A stretch of DNA of 64,000 nucleotides from Mangrovivirga halotolerans (GTDB lineage: Bacteria > Bacteroidota > Bacteroidia > Cytophagales > Cyclobacteriaceae). Both the position numbers and the translations under genes were made by a program. Location: positions 310,001 through 374,000 of the forward strand of contig NZ_JAPFQN010000006.1 of NCBI RefSeq assembly GCF_026241165.1. Reading direction: 5' to 3'. The notes under the pieces are model-generated. The model made no database searches. It saw nothing but the letters and a program-made list of their open reading frames with translations, and was not told the DNA's origin. Each line of letters begins with the position of its first letter. Position 1 is the stretch's first letter. Below, piece by piece: positions 53,194 through 61,945 of the stretch.

Positions 53194-54777
53194 ATGGATC
53201 AAGACAATAACCGCTTTTCGACAAGAGTTATAATATTCCTGATTTTACTTTTTTCACCTCTATTTGGTCAACTTTATGCCTTTGAGTTGGATTCTGGCAA
53301 TTCCTCTTCTGTTAATGAGTTATCAATTGAAAATTCTACCAATTCTGAATTAGCTACTCTTGATCAAGATCAAAATGATCAGGAACAGCATGGTGAAGAA
53401 CATGGTGAAACAGATGAGCATGGCTCAGAAGAAGCGTCTTCTCACAAACCTCCGGGATGGTCAGTGATACCATTTGTTGTTCTTTTATTAATGATTGCCA
53501 CCGGCCCCTTGTTCTATGAACATTTTTGGCATAAAAATTATCCCAAAATAGCAATTTTATTAGCAGCTATTGTTGTTCTGTATTACCTATTTGCACTAAA
53601 TAATGAACATGGTCCTGTCCATGCCTTTTTTGAATATTTCCAGTTTATAGCACTTCTTGCTTCGTTATATATAGCATCCGGAGGAATACATATTGATATT
53701 GATAAAAAGTCTTCCCCGATGGCTAACTCGATTTTGCTGATTTGCGGAGCTGTAATAGCAAACCTTATCGGTACCACTGGGGCATCAATGCTATTAATAA
53801 AGCCTTTTATGAGGCTTAATAAACACCGGATCAAACCCTATCATATAGTATTCTTTATTTTTATTGTTTCAAATGTCGGAGGATCATTAACACCAATTGG
53901 TGACCCGCCTCTATTTCTTGGTTTTCTAAAAGGTGTTCCTTTCGAATGGACAATTACACACAACTTTTTCCCTTGGTTATTTGGTATAATTTTCCTTACT
54001 ATGGTATTTTATTTCTTTGACAGAAGAAATAAGGATATCATTGATGAAGACGAGATTCCAACTGATTTTACCAACAAAATAAAAGTTTCGGGCTCTAAGA
54101 ATTTTGCCTGGCTTGGCTTAGTAATTATTTCTGTATTCATTGATCCAAATGTATTTGACTGGGTGCCAGCTATCAATTATCACGGTCAACGATTCTCTTT
54201 TATCAGAGAGTTAATCATGTTTGCAGTGTGTTACTTTTCTTATCGATTTGCAGACAAGGAAGCAATCAAAAGTAACGACTTTAGTTTCGAACCAATCCGA
54301 GAGGTAGCATTTATATTCATTGGGATTTTCGGAACGATGATGCCTGCACTTGAATTAGTTAGTGAATTTGCAAAATCACCGGAAGGAGTCAAGCTTATAT
54401 CTCAAAACACTCTTTACTGGGGAACTGGAGCTTTATCAGGATTTTTAGATAACGCCCCTACCTATCTTAACTTTTTAGCAGCATCAATGGCGTCCCAAGG
54501 TGCGGATATTAATTCTATAAGTGAGGTGGTAGAATATGCTACAGGTAGCAGCTATCCGCATTCACAACTCTATTTAAAGGCTATTTCAATTGCAGCAGTG
54601 TTTTTTGGAGCAATGACATATATCGGTAACGGACCAAACTTTATGGTTAAATCAATTGCTGAACAAGTTGGTATTAAAATGCCTTCGTTCTTTGGTTATA
54701 TGATCAGGTTTTCAATTCCTTTCTTATTACCAATGATCATTATTACATGGTTGATTTTCTTCTTATTCGCTAAATAA
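53194..54777 (+). CDS. NhaD/ArsB-family Na+/H+ antiporter with a His-rich N-terminal segment
   Basis: 527 residues. Signal-like start (RVIIFLILLFSPLFGQLYAF), then an acidic, His-rich stretch at about residues 57-86 (H66, H70, H75, H84, with many Asp, Glu and Gln), and about eleven membrane helices. Family motifs: GTTGASMLLIKPFMRLN, NVGGSLTPIGDPPLFLGFLKGVPF and GFLDNAPTYLNFL. NhaD members exchange Na+ or Li+ for protons. The His-rich head probably lies in the periplasm; a metal- or pH-sensing role is inference. A terminator follows at 54801. Confidence 0.9.
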   Translation: MDQDNNRFSTRVIIFLILLFSPLFGQLYAFELDSGNSSSVNELSIENSTNSELATLDQDQNDQEQHGEEHGETDEHGSEEASSHKPPGWSVIPFVVLLLMIATGPLFYEHFWHKNYPKIAILLAAIVVLYYLFALNNEHGPVHAFFEYFQFIALLASLYIASGGIHIDIDKKSSPMANSILLICGAVIANLIGTTGASMLLIKPFMRLNKHRIKPYHIVFFIFIVSNVGGSLTPIGDPPLFLGFLKGVPFEWTITHNFFPWLFGIIFLTMVFYFFDRRNKDIIDEDEIPTDFTNKIKVSGSKNFAWLGLVIISVFIDPNVFDWVPAINYHGQRFSFIRELIMFAVCYFSYRFADKEAIKSNDFSFEPIREVAFIFIGIFGTMMPALELVSEFAKSPEGVKLISQNTLYWGTGALSGFLDNAPTYLNFLAASMASQGADINSISEVVEYATGSSYPHSQLYLKAISIAAVFFGAMTYIGNGPNFMVKSIAEQVGIKMPSFFGYMIRFSIPFLLPMIIITWLIFFLFAK

Positions 54778-54800
54778 AATATCATTCTTAGATAAATTAA

Positions 54801-54830
54801 AAAAGCCTGTTCGCTGAACAGGCTTTTTAT
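54801..54830. terminator. Bidirectional intrinsic terminator
   Basis: Perfect stem AAAAGCCTGTTC/GAACAGGCTTTT with loop GCT; serves the antiporter gene and the convergent lysC. Confidence 0.85.
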
Positions 54831-54853
54831 ATATCTAAATATTTTAATTTAAA

Positions 54854-56182
54854 TCAGGCTTCCTCCAGTTGAAATACTCCCTTATTTAAACTTTGAAGGG
54901 CAGAAGCTTTATAAGAGGTGTCGATTAAAACTGAAATATTATGTCGACTACCTCCATAGCTGATCATCCTAACTGGAATTTCTGTAAGACTATCAAAAAC
55001 TTGTTTTACAATCCCCGGACGATCTGAAACAAAATCTCCAACCAGGCAAATGATTGATTGATTGCTATCGATCTCAATTTTACCAAACGGCTCAAGCTCT
55101 TGTTTAATTTTTTCCAGATTACTGCTGTCATCAATGGTAAGTGAAACGGCTACCTCACTCGTAGTAATCATGTCTACAGGAGTTTTATATTTCTCAAAAA
55201 CCTCAAATATCTTTCTGAGAAATCCATATGCGAGCAACATCCTGGTTGACTTAATCTTAATAGCGGTAATGTTATCTTTTGCGGCTACAGCTTTTATACC
55301 TGTATCCTGTTCTTTTCCAGAAATAATAGTTCCCTTTGCATCTGGACGCATTGTATTTAACAATCGTACAGGACAATTATATTTTTGGGCAGGAAGAATT
55401 GAGGCAGGATGCAAAATCTTTGCTCCAAAATAAGCAAGCTCAGCAGCTTCGTTAAAAGATAATTCTGATATAGAATAAGTATTTTTAACTACCCTGGGAT
55501 CATTATTATGCATGCCATCAATGTCTGTCCATATCTGTACCTCCTCAGCATTTAAACCAGCTCCGATTAATGATGCACTATAATCACTTCCTCCACGTTT
55601 CAGATTGTCTACCTCTCCTTTCGAGTTTTTACAAATAAAGCCCTGTGTAACTAAAAGCTTCCCTTTTACATTCAGTTTATCCTTTGCAGGAAAATTATTT
55701 CCTATAAACTCCACATTAGGCTCATCATCTTCATCAAGCCTCATGAAATCCAAGGCGTTTAACCATTCCGCATCAATTTTCTTTTCCTTTAGTAACTCAA
55801 TGAAAAGCTTAGTACTTAATAATTCTCCCTGGGCAAGTAATTCTTTACTAAGTCCTTCGTTAAAGGAAAGATTAATAGCTGAATTTAAAAGAGTAAAATG
55901 TTCATCGAGAATAGCGTTTGCCTCTGCTTTTCTGTCTTCTTCAATAACTAAACCATCAACAAAGGCATCATATTTTTGTCTTAATTCCGACACAAGCTCT
56001 TTCGCAGCTTTTTTATCACCAGTTTTCAATAACCTGCCTAGTTCCACCAGGCTATTTGTGGTCCCTGAAACTGCTGAAAGTACAATTACTTTCGGTTCAT
56101 CGTCAGCCGTGATGATAGATGCTACTTGATTCATTCGTTCGGGACTTCCGACTGAAGTACCTCCAAATTTTAAAACTTTCAT
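54854..56182 (-). CDS. lysC: Aspartate kinase
   Basis: 442 residues. Kinase domain with KFGGTSVGSPERMNQVA, LLSTKLFIELL, RGGSDYSASLIGAGL and WTDIDGMHNNDPRVV, then two ACT domains at the C-terminus (DDSSNLEKIKQELEPFG and VRMISYGGSRHNISVLID). First step of lysine/threonine/methionine synthesis, subject to feedback control by the ACT part. Monofunctional. The ATG overlaps the ribH stop codon by one base (TAATG). Confidence 0.95.
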   Translation of the reverse strand: MKVLKFGGTSVGSPERMNQVASIITADDEPKVIVLSAVSGTTNSLVELGRLLKTGDKKAAKELVSELRQKYDAFVDGLVIEEDRKAEANAILDEHFTLLNSAINLSFNEGLSKELLAQGELLSTKLFIELLKEKKIDAEWLNALDFMRLDEDDEPNVEFIGNNFPAKDKLNVKGKLLVTQGFICKNSKGEVDNLKRGGSDYSASLIGAGLNAEEVQIWTDIDGMHNNDPRVVKNTYSISELSFNEAAELAYFGAKILHPASILPAQKYNCPVRLLNTMRPDAKGTIISGKEQDTGIKAVAAKDNITAIKIKSTRMLLAYGFLRKIFEVFEKYKTPVDMITTSEVAVSLTIDDSSNLEKIKQELEPFGKIEIDSNQSIICLVGDFVSDRPGIVKQVFDSLTEIPVRMISYGGSRHNISVLIDTSYKASALQSLNKGVFQLEEA

Positions 56183-56670
56183 TACAATGATTCTTTTAAA
56201 CCCAACATTTTAATTGCGGTAATTGCAGCTTCATCGCCCTTATTACCATGTTTTCCACCAGCTCGATCAAGGGCCTGCTTCATCGTATCAGGGGTTAGCA
56301 CGCCAAAAATCACTGGTTTATTGTACTTCAGGTTAACGTTGGTTATGCCGTTGGCCACAGCGTCGCAAATAAAGTCAAAGTGCCTTGTCTCTCCTTGTAT
56401 TACACAGCCAAGACAAATCACCGCGTCAATATCATCGCGCTCAGCCATCCATTGTGCACCAAGAGTAAGTTCATAACTTCCCGGAACGTACCTCTTGACT
56501 ATATTTTCCTTTTTAACACCGTTCTGCAAAAGCGTTTCATAAGCTCCTTCATATAATGCTTCTGTCACAGTATCATTCCATTCAGAAACTACTACTGCAA
56601 AAACTTTATCTTTAACGTCTTGAAGATTTTTAGATGAATATTCGCTTAAACTCTTTAATGATGTTGCCAT
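56182..56670 (-). CDS. ribH: 6,7-dimethyl-8-ribityllumazine synthase
   Basis: 162 residues. Key segments SEWNDTVTEALYEGA, VPGSYELTLGAQWMA and CLGCVIQGETRHFDFICD with the catalytic histidine. Makes lumazine from the RibD product and dihydroxybutanone phosphate; forms icosahedral shells in many bacteria. Translationally coupled to lysC, an odd partner for a riboflavin gene. A terminator at 56684 cuts it off from the TPR gene upstream. Confidence 0.96.
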   Translation of the reverse strand: MATSLKSLSEYSSKNLQDVKDKVFAVVVSEWNDTVTEALYEGAYETLLQNGVKKENIVKRYVPGSYELTLGAQWMAERDDIDAVICLGCVIQGETRHFDFICDAVANGITNVNLKYNKPVIFGVLTPDTMKQALDRAGGKHGNKGDEAAITAIKMLGLKESL

Positions 56671-56683
56671 AATATTAAATGAA

Positions 56684-56711
56684 AAAAGGGATGAGCCAAT
56701 TGCCTCATCCC
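56684..56711 (-). terminator. Intrinsic terminator of the TPR membrane protein gene
   Basis: Minus strand: GGGATGAG/CTCATCCC stem with an 8-base loop and then TTTTTTC. Confidence 0.75.
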
Positions 56712-56742
56712 CTTGTTAATAATCTTTATTTAATTATACAAA

Positions 56743-57450
56743 TTAATTGGAGGCCATGGCTTCTAAACGAGCCTTGTGTTTTCGTGCTTCCGAGATTTGT
56801 TTATATTTTGGATAATTAGTTACTATATCAGAATAAACCGATGCGGCTTTCGATGTATTTCCAGCTAACTCATATGCTAAAGCAGCCTGCATCAAATAGT
56901 CCGGAGAGAAAACACTGTTTTCGTTGGTCTCAGCTGCTTCTTCAAATAATGAAGCGGCTTTTTCAAAATTTCCTTTTTCCATATAAGCACTACCAAGCAG
57001 GCTTTTTGAAAATGAAGGAGAAAGCAAGTCATCATTTGAATAGGACTCAAGATATTCTATTGCCTTGTCAAAATTTTCTTGCTTCAAATAAATTGAACCA
57101 GCATAAAATTTTGCAAGATTTGCTGATTGTGTTCCTGAATAATCATCAATTATATCAAGAAATCCTGAATTTACTGTTGTACCTTCCAAAGCAAGTGCAA
57201 GACTATCATTTTCAAACCAATATTGAGCCTGGAACATTTCCTCCTGAGCCTTGGCATTTTGGTTTTCCTGGTAATACTTGTACCCGATGATACCACCAAC
57301 TACTAAAAAGAGAACCGCTACAGCACCGAAAACCAGTGTTGAATTATCTCTTAAAAACTTTTCTGCTGATGATAAACTCTCCTGGATTGCTTCCGGATTT
57401 TCCAACAGCTCATTTCCTTCGTCGTGCTTATGTTGTTTATTCTTCGCCAT
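56743..57450 (-). CDS. TPR membrane protein, YfgM-like
   Basis: 235 residues. A charged cytoplasmic start (MAKNKQHKHDEGNELLENPEAIQ), one membrane helix at about 38-60 (STLVFGAVAVLFLVVGG), then tetratricopeptide repeats facing the periplasm (FAKFYAGSIYLKQENFDKAIEYLES, KGNFEKAASLFEEAAET, LAGNTSKAASVYSDIVT). This is the layout of YfgM, which contacts the SecYEG/PpiD chaperone system. Role inferred. Its promoter at 57470-57499 is one of the clearest in the window. Confidence 0.75.
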   Translation of the reverse strand: MAKNKQHKHDEGNELLENPEAIQESLSSAEKFLRDNSTLVFGAVAVLFLVVGGIIGYKYYQENQNAKAQEEMFQAQYWFENDSLALALEGTTVNSGFLDIIDDYSGTQSANLAKFYAGSIYLKQENFDKAIEYLESYSNDDLLSPSFSKSLLGSAYMEKGNFEKAASLFEEAAETNENSVFSPDYLMQAALAYELAGNTSKAASVYSDIVTNYPKYKQISEARKHKARLEAMASN

Positions 57451-57469
57451 TCTATAAAAAATTGAACCT

Positions 57470-57499
57470 CAAAGTTAGTGGAAATAACTTATCCACAAA
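57470..57499 (-). promoter_or_regulatory. Promoter of the TPR membrane protein gene
   Basis: Minus strand: TTTG, 18 bases, TAACTTTG. Full match to the Bacteroidota consensus, ending 20 bases ahead of the ATG at 57450. Confidence 0.7.
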
Positions 57500-57517
57500 T
57501 AAGTATTTTTATTTTTT

Positions 57518-58555
57518 TTATTTATCGCTGATAAAAGGGTAATCAGGTTGAACGTATACATCGTCAAATGCTTCTGATGGATCAGGCCAATCTGAGTTTT
57601 CAGAAAATTCAACACATTCTTTCACCTGGTCTTTAATCTTTTTATCAATCTCTTTTAATTCATCCTCGTCTGCCCACTTGTTTTCCAGGATCACACTTCT
57701 TACCTGCTCGATAGGATCTCTTTCTTTATATTCCTGAAGCTCCTCTTTAGTCCTGTACTTAGCTGGGTCACTCATTGAGTGTCCTTTGTAACGGTAAGTT
57801 CTGAACTCAAGTAAAGAAGGACCGTCTCCTTTTCTTGCTCTTTCAGCTGCTTCGGCTACCGCGTAGTGAACTTCTTCAACCGACATCGCATCAACAGGTT
57901 TTGATGGCATACTGTAAGCCTCTCCCAACTGATAAAGCTCAGTTACGTTAGAAGTTCTCTTCACAGAGGTACCCATTGCGTAACCGTTATTTTCTATTGC
58001 AAATATCACAGGTAACTTTAATGTCATCGCCATGTTTAAAGCTTCGTGAAAAGCGCCTTGTCTCACCGCTCCATCACCCATATAAGTGATGCAAAGAAAA
58101 TCAGTTTCTTTATATTTTTCAGCAAATGCAAGACCAGCACCAAGCGGAATTTGACCTCCCACAATACCGTGACCGCCGTAAAAATGATTTTCCACATCAA
58201 ACATGTGCATCGAACCACCTTTTCCTTTTACTAAACCGGTCTTTTTTCCGAACAACTCTGCCATTACTGCTTTCGGATCTGAACCCAATGCTAATGGGTG
58301 AGCATGATCTCTGTAAGCAGTGATATATTTATCCCCTTTTTTCAAGGCTGAAACCGACCCGGCTACACAAGCTTCCTGGCCTATATATAGGTGGCAAAAA
58401 CCACGAATCTTTTGCTGACCGTATAGTCGCCCTGCCATTTCTTCAAATCGCCTCATCAATAACATACTCTCAAACCACTCCATGTATTGATCTTTACTGA
58501 AGTTCGGTTTTGAAGCAGATTTGCTTTTCTTTGCCTTTGTTTTAGATGTAGCCAT
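57518..58555 (-). CDS. pdhA: Pyruvate dehydrogenase E1 component, alpha subunit
   Basis: ATG 58555 is chosen because the longer TTG start at 58615 is itself the -33 promoter element. 345 residues. Thiamine diphosphate fold: MGDGAVRQGAFHEALNMAMTLKLPVIFAIENNGYAMGTSV with the GDG...NN motif, and the phosphorylation-loop-like RYKGHSMSDPAKYRTKEEL. Decarboxylates pyruvate in the dehydrogenase complex; the beta subunit and E2 are not in the window. N-terminal lysine/serine-rich tail about 22 residues. Confidence 0.95.
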   Translation of the reverse strand: MATSKTKAKKSKSASKPNFSKDQYMEWFESMLLMRRFEEMAGRLYGQQKIRGFCHLYIGQEACVAGSVSALKKGDKYITAYRDHAHPLALGSDPKAVMAELFGKKTGLVKGKGGSMHMFDVENHFYGGHGIVGGQIPLGAGLAFAEKYKETDFLCITYMGDGAVRQGAFHEALNMAMTLKLPVIFAIENNGYAMGTSVKRTSNVTELYQLGEAYSMPSKPVDAMSVEEVHYAVAEAAERARKGDGPSLLEFRTYRYKGHSMSDPAKYRTKEELQEYKERDPIEQVRSVILENKWADEDELKEIDKKIKDQVKECVEFSENSDWPDPSEAFDDVYVQPDYPFISDK

Positions 58556-58586
58556 AATCTGTGATTTATTGCTTAATATTGGGTTG

Positions 58587-58615
58587 CAAATATACACTTT
58601 ACAAGCATTTTTCAA
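58587..58615 (-). promoter_or_regulatory. Promoter of pdhA
   Basis: Minus strand: TTG at 58615-58613, 18 bases, TATATTTG (plus-strand 58594-58587). Full -7 match. It shows that the in-frame TTG is part of the promoter and not a start codon. Confidence 0.7.
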
Positions 58616-58670
58616 TAATATTAATGCGTGTTTTAGTCATACAACAATACATCTTCCATAAATTTTTGCT

Positions 58671-59780
58671 ATGATTCTCAAGGAGGTCAGCCTTTTTAAT
58701 TTTAAAAACTACGAACAGGCGAAGGTCAGCTTCGGCCCTGGCTTTAATGGAATCTATGGAGAAAATGGAGAAGGAAAGACCAACCTGCTTGATGCAATAT
58801 ACTTTTTATGTTTTACTAAAAGTGCCTTTCAGAGCAATGACAGCTACCTTATCCGGCATGGAGAATCATTCTGCCTGGTAAAAGGTAAATTCGAATTTGA
58901 AGATAAGGTAAAGGAAGTTTCCGGCGGAATTGAAAAAGGCCCAAAAAAAACATTTTCTGAAAATACGGCAAAATACGATAAGCTAAGTGATCATATTGGA
59001 GAGTACCCTGCAGTAATGGTTTCTCCCTATGATATGACATTGATCAGGGAAGGAAGTGAAGAAAGAAGAAAATTTTTGGATGGGTTACTCTCTCAGATCA
59101 ACAGGCCATATCTGTTGAACATTCTGAAGTATAAAAAAATCCTCAAACAACGAAACGCCATATTAAAGCAATTTGATGAATCTGGATTTTCAGACCCTCA
59201 TCTGATTGAGCCTTATACCGTAGAATTAATCAAAACAGGCAAAGAAATATATACTGAACGGGAGAAACTTACCAAGCAAATAGGGCCAATAATCGAAGAG
59301 CAATACTCTTTACTAACTAATAATAAAGAGAAGATATCAATCAGATATCGGTCCGATTATCAGAAAGAGGATTTTGAAGATTTATTCTACAAACAATTTG
59401 ATAAAGAACTGATACTCGGCCGCACAACCATGGGAACACATAAAGATGAGTTAATTTTCAACATGAATGACAGACCGTTGAAAAAACTCGGATCTCAAGG
59501 TCAACAAAAATCATTTTTGATTGCATTGAAACTGGCTCAATACAAGATTTTGAAAGAATCAAAAGGGTTCACTCCAATCTTACTGTTAGATGACATATAT
59601 GATAAACTGGATGATAATCGAATAAAGGGATTAATTCAACTTCTGGCTGGAAAAGAATACGGACAGGTTTTTATTTCAGACGCACGTCCTGAACGGTCGG
59701 CAAAATTAATGGAGACCATCGGTGAAACTTCCCGCCTTTATGTAATAAATTCAGGAGAAATAGATGAGATGACAGATTGA
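58671..59780 (+). CDS. recF: DNA replication and repair protein RecF
   Basis: 369 residues. Walker A GENGEGKT (residues 30-37), FTKSAFQSND, signature VSPYDMTLIREGSEERRKFLD, and Walker B ILLLDDIYDKLDDNR. It loads RecA on gaps with RecO and RecR. Divergent from pdhA. DUF721 follows 36 bases later, a recurring pair. Confidence 0.96.
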   Translation: MILKEVSLFNFKNYEQAKVSFGPGFNGIYGENGEGKTNLLDAIYFLCFTKSAFQSNDSYLIRHGESFCLVKGKFEFEDKVKEVSGGIEKGPKKTFSENTAKYDKLSDHIGEYPAVMVSPYDMTLIREGSEERRKFLDGLLSQINRPYLLNILKYKKILKQRNAILKQFDESGFSDPHLIEPYTVELIKTGKEIYTEREKLTKQIGPIIEEQYSLLTNNKEKISIRYRSDYQKEDFEDLFYKQFDKELILGRTTMGTHKDELIFNMNDRPLKKLGSQGQQKSFLIALKLAQYKILKESKGFTPILLLDDIYDKLDDNRIKGLIQLLAGKEYGQVFISDARPERSAKLMETIGETSRLYVINSGEIDEMTD

Positions 59781-59816
59781 TATCTGGTATCTTTGCTTAC
59801 TAAACTCAATTAATCA

Positions 59817-60134
59817 ATGGCTGGATATAATAAAAAGGATTCGAAAAGAAATGCAGGGATATCCACATTAAAGGATAGCATAAAAGAAATGCTTAAAGAG
59901 TTTAAGCTGGATGCTAAATACAAAGAAACTGAACTTATTAAAGCCTGGCCGGAATTAATGGGCCCTATGATCTCCAAAAGGACGACCAAAGTTTTTATCA
60001 AGGACAAAAAAATGTTCGTAAAGCTAAATTCAGCACCTTTGAAACGGGAATTATCGATGTCCAGATCAAAGATCCTGGCCCTTTTTCATCAAAAATTCGG
60101 AGAAATAATAATTGAGGATATTGTCTTTTTATGA
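59817..60134 (+). CDS. DUF721/DciA-like protein
   Basis: 105 residues. The DUF721 landmarks are KAWPELMGPMISKRTTKVFIKDKKMFVKLNSAPLKRELSMSRSKI. DciA of this family loads replicative helicase onto DNA in bacteria lacking DnaC, which fits its place beside recF. Basic protein. Its 3' end overlaps ftsY by six bases, convergent. Confidence 0.85.
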   Translation: MAGYNKKDSKRNAGISTLKDSIKEMLKEFKLDAKYKETELIKAWPELMGPMISKRTTKVFIKDKKMFVKLNSAPLKRELSMSRSKILALFHQKFGEIIIEDIVFL

Positions 60135-61100
60135 CAATTCTTTGTTGAAGAATGAATCTACGAATTCCATCCTGTTAAATACCTGCAGGTCTTCTACCTT
60201 TTCACCTACACCGATATACTTTACAGGTATTTGAAATTGGTCTGAAATCCCAATAACCACACCACCTTTGGCAGTGCCGTCCAGTTTTGTGATTGCTAAT
60301 GATGTTACTTCTGTAGCTTTGGTAAATTCTTTTGCCTGGATAAAAGCATTCTGACCGGTTGATCCATCAAGAACCAATAAAACTTCATGAGGCGCTTCAT
60401 CAATGAATTTCTGCATCACCCTCTTTATTTTAGAAAGCTCATTCATCAAGTTTACTTTGGTGTGAAGACGCCCTGCTGTATCAATAATTACTACATCATA
60501 ATTGCCTTCTACACCTTTTTTAACTGTGTCAAAAGCTACAGATGCCGGGTCTGTATTCATCCCATGGCTGACAATATCAACATCAACGCGCTCACTCCAC
60601 ATGATCAACTGATCTACAGCAGCAGCACGGAAGGTATCAGCAGCACCGAGTAATACTTTATTTCCAGAGGCTTTAAATCGAGAAGCGAGTTTTCCAATTG
60701 TGGTGGTTTTCCCAACTCCATTTACCCCGACAACCATTATTACATATGGCTTCTTATCCTGTGGAACGGTAAATCCCTGGAGTTCTTCATAGTTATTTTC
60801 AGCCAGGAGACCTGCAACCTCCTCTTTGAGAATGGTATCTAATTCAGAAGCATTTAAATACTTATCCCTGGCCACGCGATTCTCGATTCTTTCTATGATC
60901 TTCACCATGGTATCAACTCCCACATCAGAAGAGATCAGAATCTCCTCCAACTCATCCAACACCTCGTCGTCAACTTTAGACTTACCGGCGACAGCCTTAC
61001 CAAGTTTTGTAAAGAAGCTATCTTTGGTCTTTTCAAGACCTTTTTCTAGTTTCTCTTTTTCTTCCTTGCTTTTGCTGGATTTAAAATTGAATATTCCCAT
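60129..61100 (-). CDS. ftsY: Signal recognition particle receptor FtsY
   Basis: ATG 61100 is chosen because a TTG start at 61115 lies in the -7 promoter box. 323 residues: acidic/lysine-rich N-terminal part of about 30 residues, NG domain with GVNGVGKTTTIGKLA (P-loop), GAADTFRAAAVDQLI, VIIDTAGRLHTKVNLMNEL and TKLDGTAKGG. SRP receptor for cotranslational membrane insertion. Compared with E. coli FtsY the acidic N-domain is short, as usual in this phylum. Confidence 0.97.
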   Translation of the reverse strand: MGIFNFKSSKSKEEKEKLEKGLEKTKDSFFTKLGKAVAGKSKVDDEVLDELEEILISSDVGVDTMVKIIERIENRVARDKYLNASELDTILKEEVAGLLAENNYEELQGFTVPQDKKPYVIMVVGVNGVGKTTTIGKLASRFKASGNKVLLGAADTFRAAAVDQLIMWSERVDVDIVSHGMNTDPASVAFDTVKKGVEGNYDVVIIDTAGRLHTKVNLMNELSKIKRVMQKFIDEAPHEVLLVLDGSTGQNAFIQAKEFTKATEVTSLAITKLDGTAKGGVVIGISDQFQIPVKYIGVGEKVEDLQVFNRMEFVDSFFNKELS

Positions 61101-61112
61101 GGCGGTTTTGAT

Positions 61113-61142
61113 CAAATATCGATAACGCGATAATAATACAAA
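61113..61142 (-). promoter_or_regulatory. Promoter of ftsY
   Basis: Minus strand: TTTG at 61142-61139, 18 bases, GATATTTG (7-of-8 match), 12 bases ahead of the ATG at 61100, giving a very short leader. Confidence 0.6.
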
Positions 61143-61171
61143 ATTTGTAGCAATTCACCTTCGCCCGAAAC

Positions 61172-61197
61172 AAAAAAAGCCCCTTAACCAAGGGACT
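61172..61197 (-). terminator. Intrinsic terminator of the rpmB-rpmG-DUF4295 operon
   Basis: Minus strand: AGTCCCTT, loop GGTT, AAGGGGCT (one T-G pair) and a run of T. Confidence 0.8.
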
Positions 61198-61224
61198 TAG
61201 TTTTTTTAACCGGACAATATCTGA

Positions 61225-61380
61225 TTACTTGGCCAAAGTCTCTTTTACCATATCAACCGGAACCATTTCCTCTCTGTAAGAGTAAGATCCAGATTTCTCA
61301 GACTTCACAGCTTTAATTACTCTGGCGTACTGCTTATTCGCGCCTTCTTTCTTAAGGGTTGCAACTACTTTCTTAGCCAT
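61225..61380 (-). CDS. DUF4295 small basic protein
   Basis: 51 residues, too short to be listed with the longer frames. It reads MAKKVVATLKKEGANKQYA through a basic middle to MVPVDMVKETLAK. The start, composition and position match the DUF4295 family that follows the L33 gene in Bacteroidota, thought to be ribosome-associated. It begins two bases after the rpmG stop codon and ends ahead of a terminator. Confidence 0.9.
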   Translation of the reverse strand: MAKKVVATLKKEGANKQYARVIKAVKSEKSGSYSYREEMVPVDMVKETLAK

Positions 61381-61382
61381 TG

Positions 61383-61565
61383 TTATTTAATTTCTTTGTG
61401 AACAGTATACTTTTTAAGGATTGGGTTATACTTCTTAAGCTCCAATCTCTCAGGAGTATTCTTCCTGTTTTTTGTTGTAATGTGTCTTGAAGTTCCAGGC
61501 ATACCTGTATTCTTGTGCTCAGTGCACTCAAGAATAACCTGAACTCGGTTTCCTTTCTTAGCCAT
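61383..61565 (-). CDS. rpmG: Ribosomal protein L33
   Basis: 60 residues, [19 protein letters not shown] with only one cysteine, so it is the zinc-free (C-minus) form; [22 protein letters not shown] is the family C-terminal block. Component of the large ribosomal subunit near the E site. Between rpmB and DUF4295 in one operon. Confidence 0.97.
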   Translation of the reverse strand: MAKKGNRVQVILECTEHKNTGMPGTSRHITTKNRKNTPERLELKKYNPILKKYTVHKEIK

Positions 61566-61592
61566 TTCTTTTCTCTTTTATGCTTTCGCTTT

Positions 61593-61832
61593 TCAGATTA
61601 CTAAGGTTCCTTTAGCTTTAGCTTTCTTAAGAACATTTGATAAACCATTTTTGTTTATCGTTCTAAGAACTGAAGCTGATACTTTTAATGTTACCCACCT
61701 GTCTTCTTCTTCGATATAAAATCGTTTCTTTTGAAGATTCGGATAAAACTTACGTTTCGTCTTGTTATTAGCATGCGAAACGTTGTTACCTACTCTAGGT
61801 CTTTTTCCGGTTATTTGACAAACTCTAGCCAT
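61593..61832 (-). CDS. rpmB: Ribosomal protein L28
   Basis: 79 residues. [34 protein letters not shown] then [19 protein letters not shown]. Large subunit protein. First gene of the rpmB-rpmG-DUF4295 operon, with its promoter at 61874-61904. Confidence 0.98.
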   Translation of the reverse strand: MARVCQITGKRPRVGNNVSHANNKTKRKFYPNLQKKRFYIEEEDRWVTLKVSASVLRTINKNGLSNVLKKAKAKGTLVI

Positions 61833-61873
61833 TTTTATCTACTTTCTTAGATATACTTTTCAAAATCGGACTG

Positions 61874-61904
61874 CAAATATCGCAAGATTATTGTTAAAAG
61901 CAAA
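61874..61904 (-). promoter_or_regulatory. Promoter of the rpmB operon
   Basis: Minus strand: TTTG at 61904-61901, 19 bases, GATATTTG (7-of-8 match to TAnnTTTG). TSS would be about 35 bases ahead of the rpmB ATG. Confidence 0.7.
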
Positions 61905-61945
61905 ACATGTCCGTAAAAATATTAAAAATCATGGGATTATATATT

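Noticed and set aside
56841-57290. 149-residue plus-strand frame opposite the TPR membrane gene
   Set aside because: It is antisense to a gene with clear TPR repeats and has no family resemblance; composition is that of a shadow frame.
58556-58615. N-terminal extension of pdhA from TTG 58615
   Set aside because: The TTG is the -33 element of the promoter; the -7 box lies between it and the ATG.
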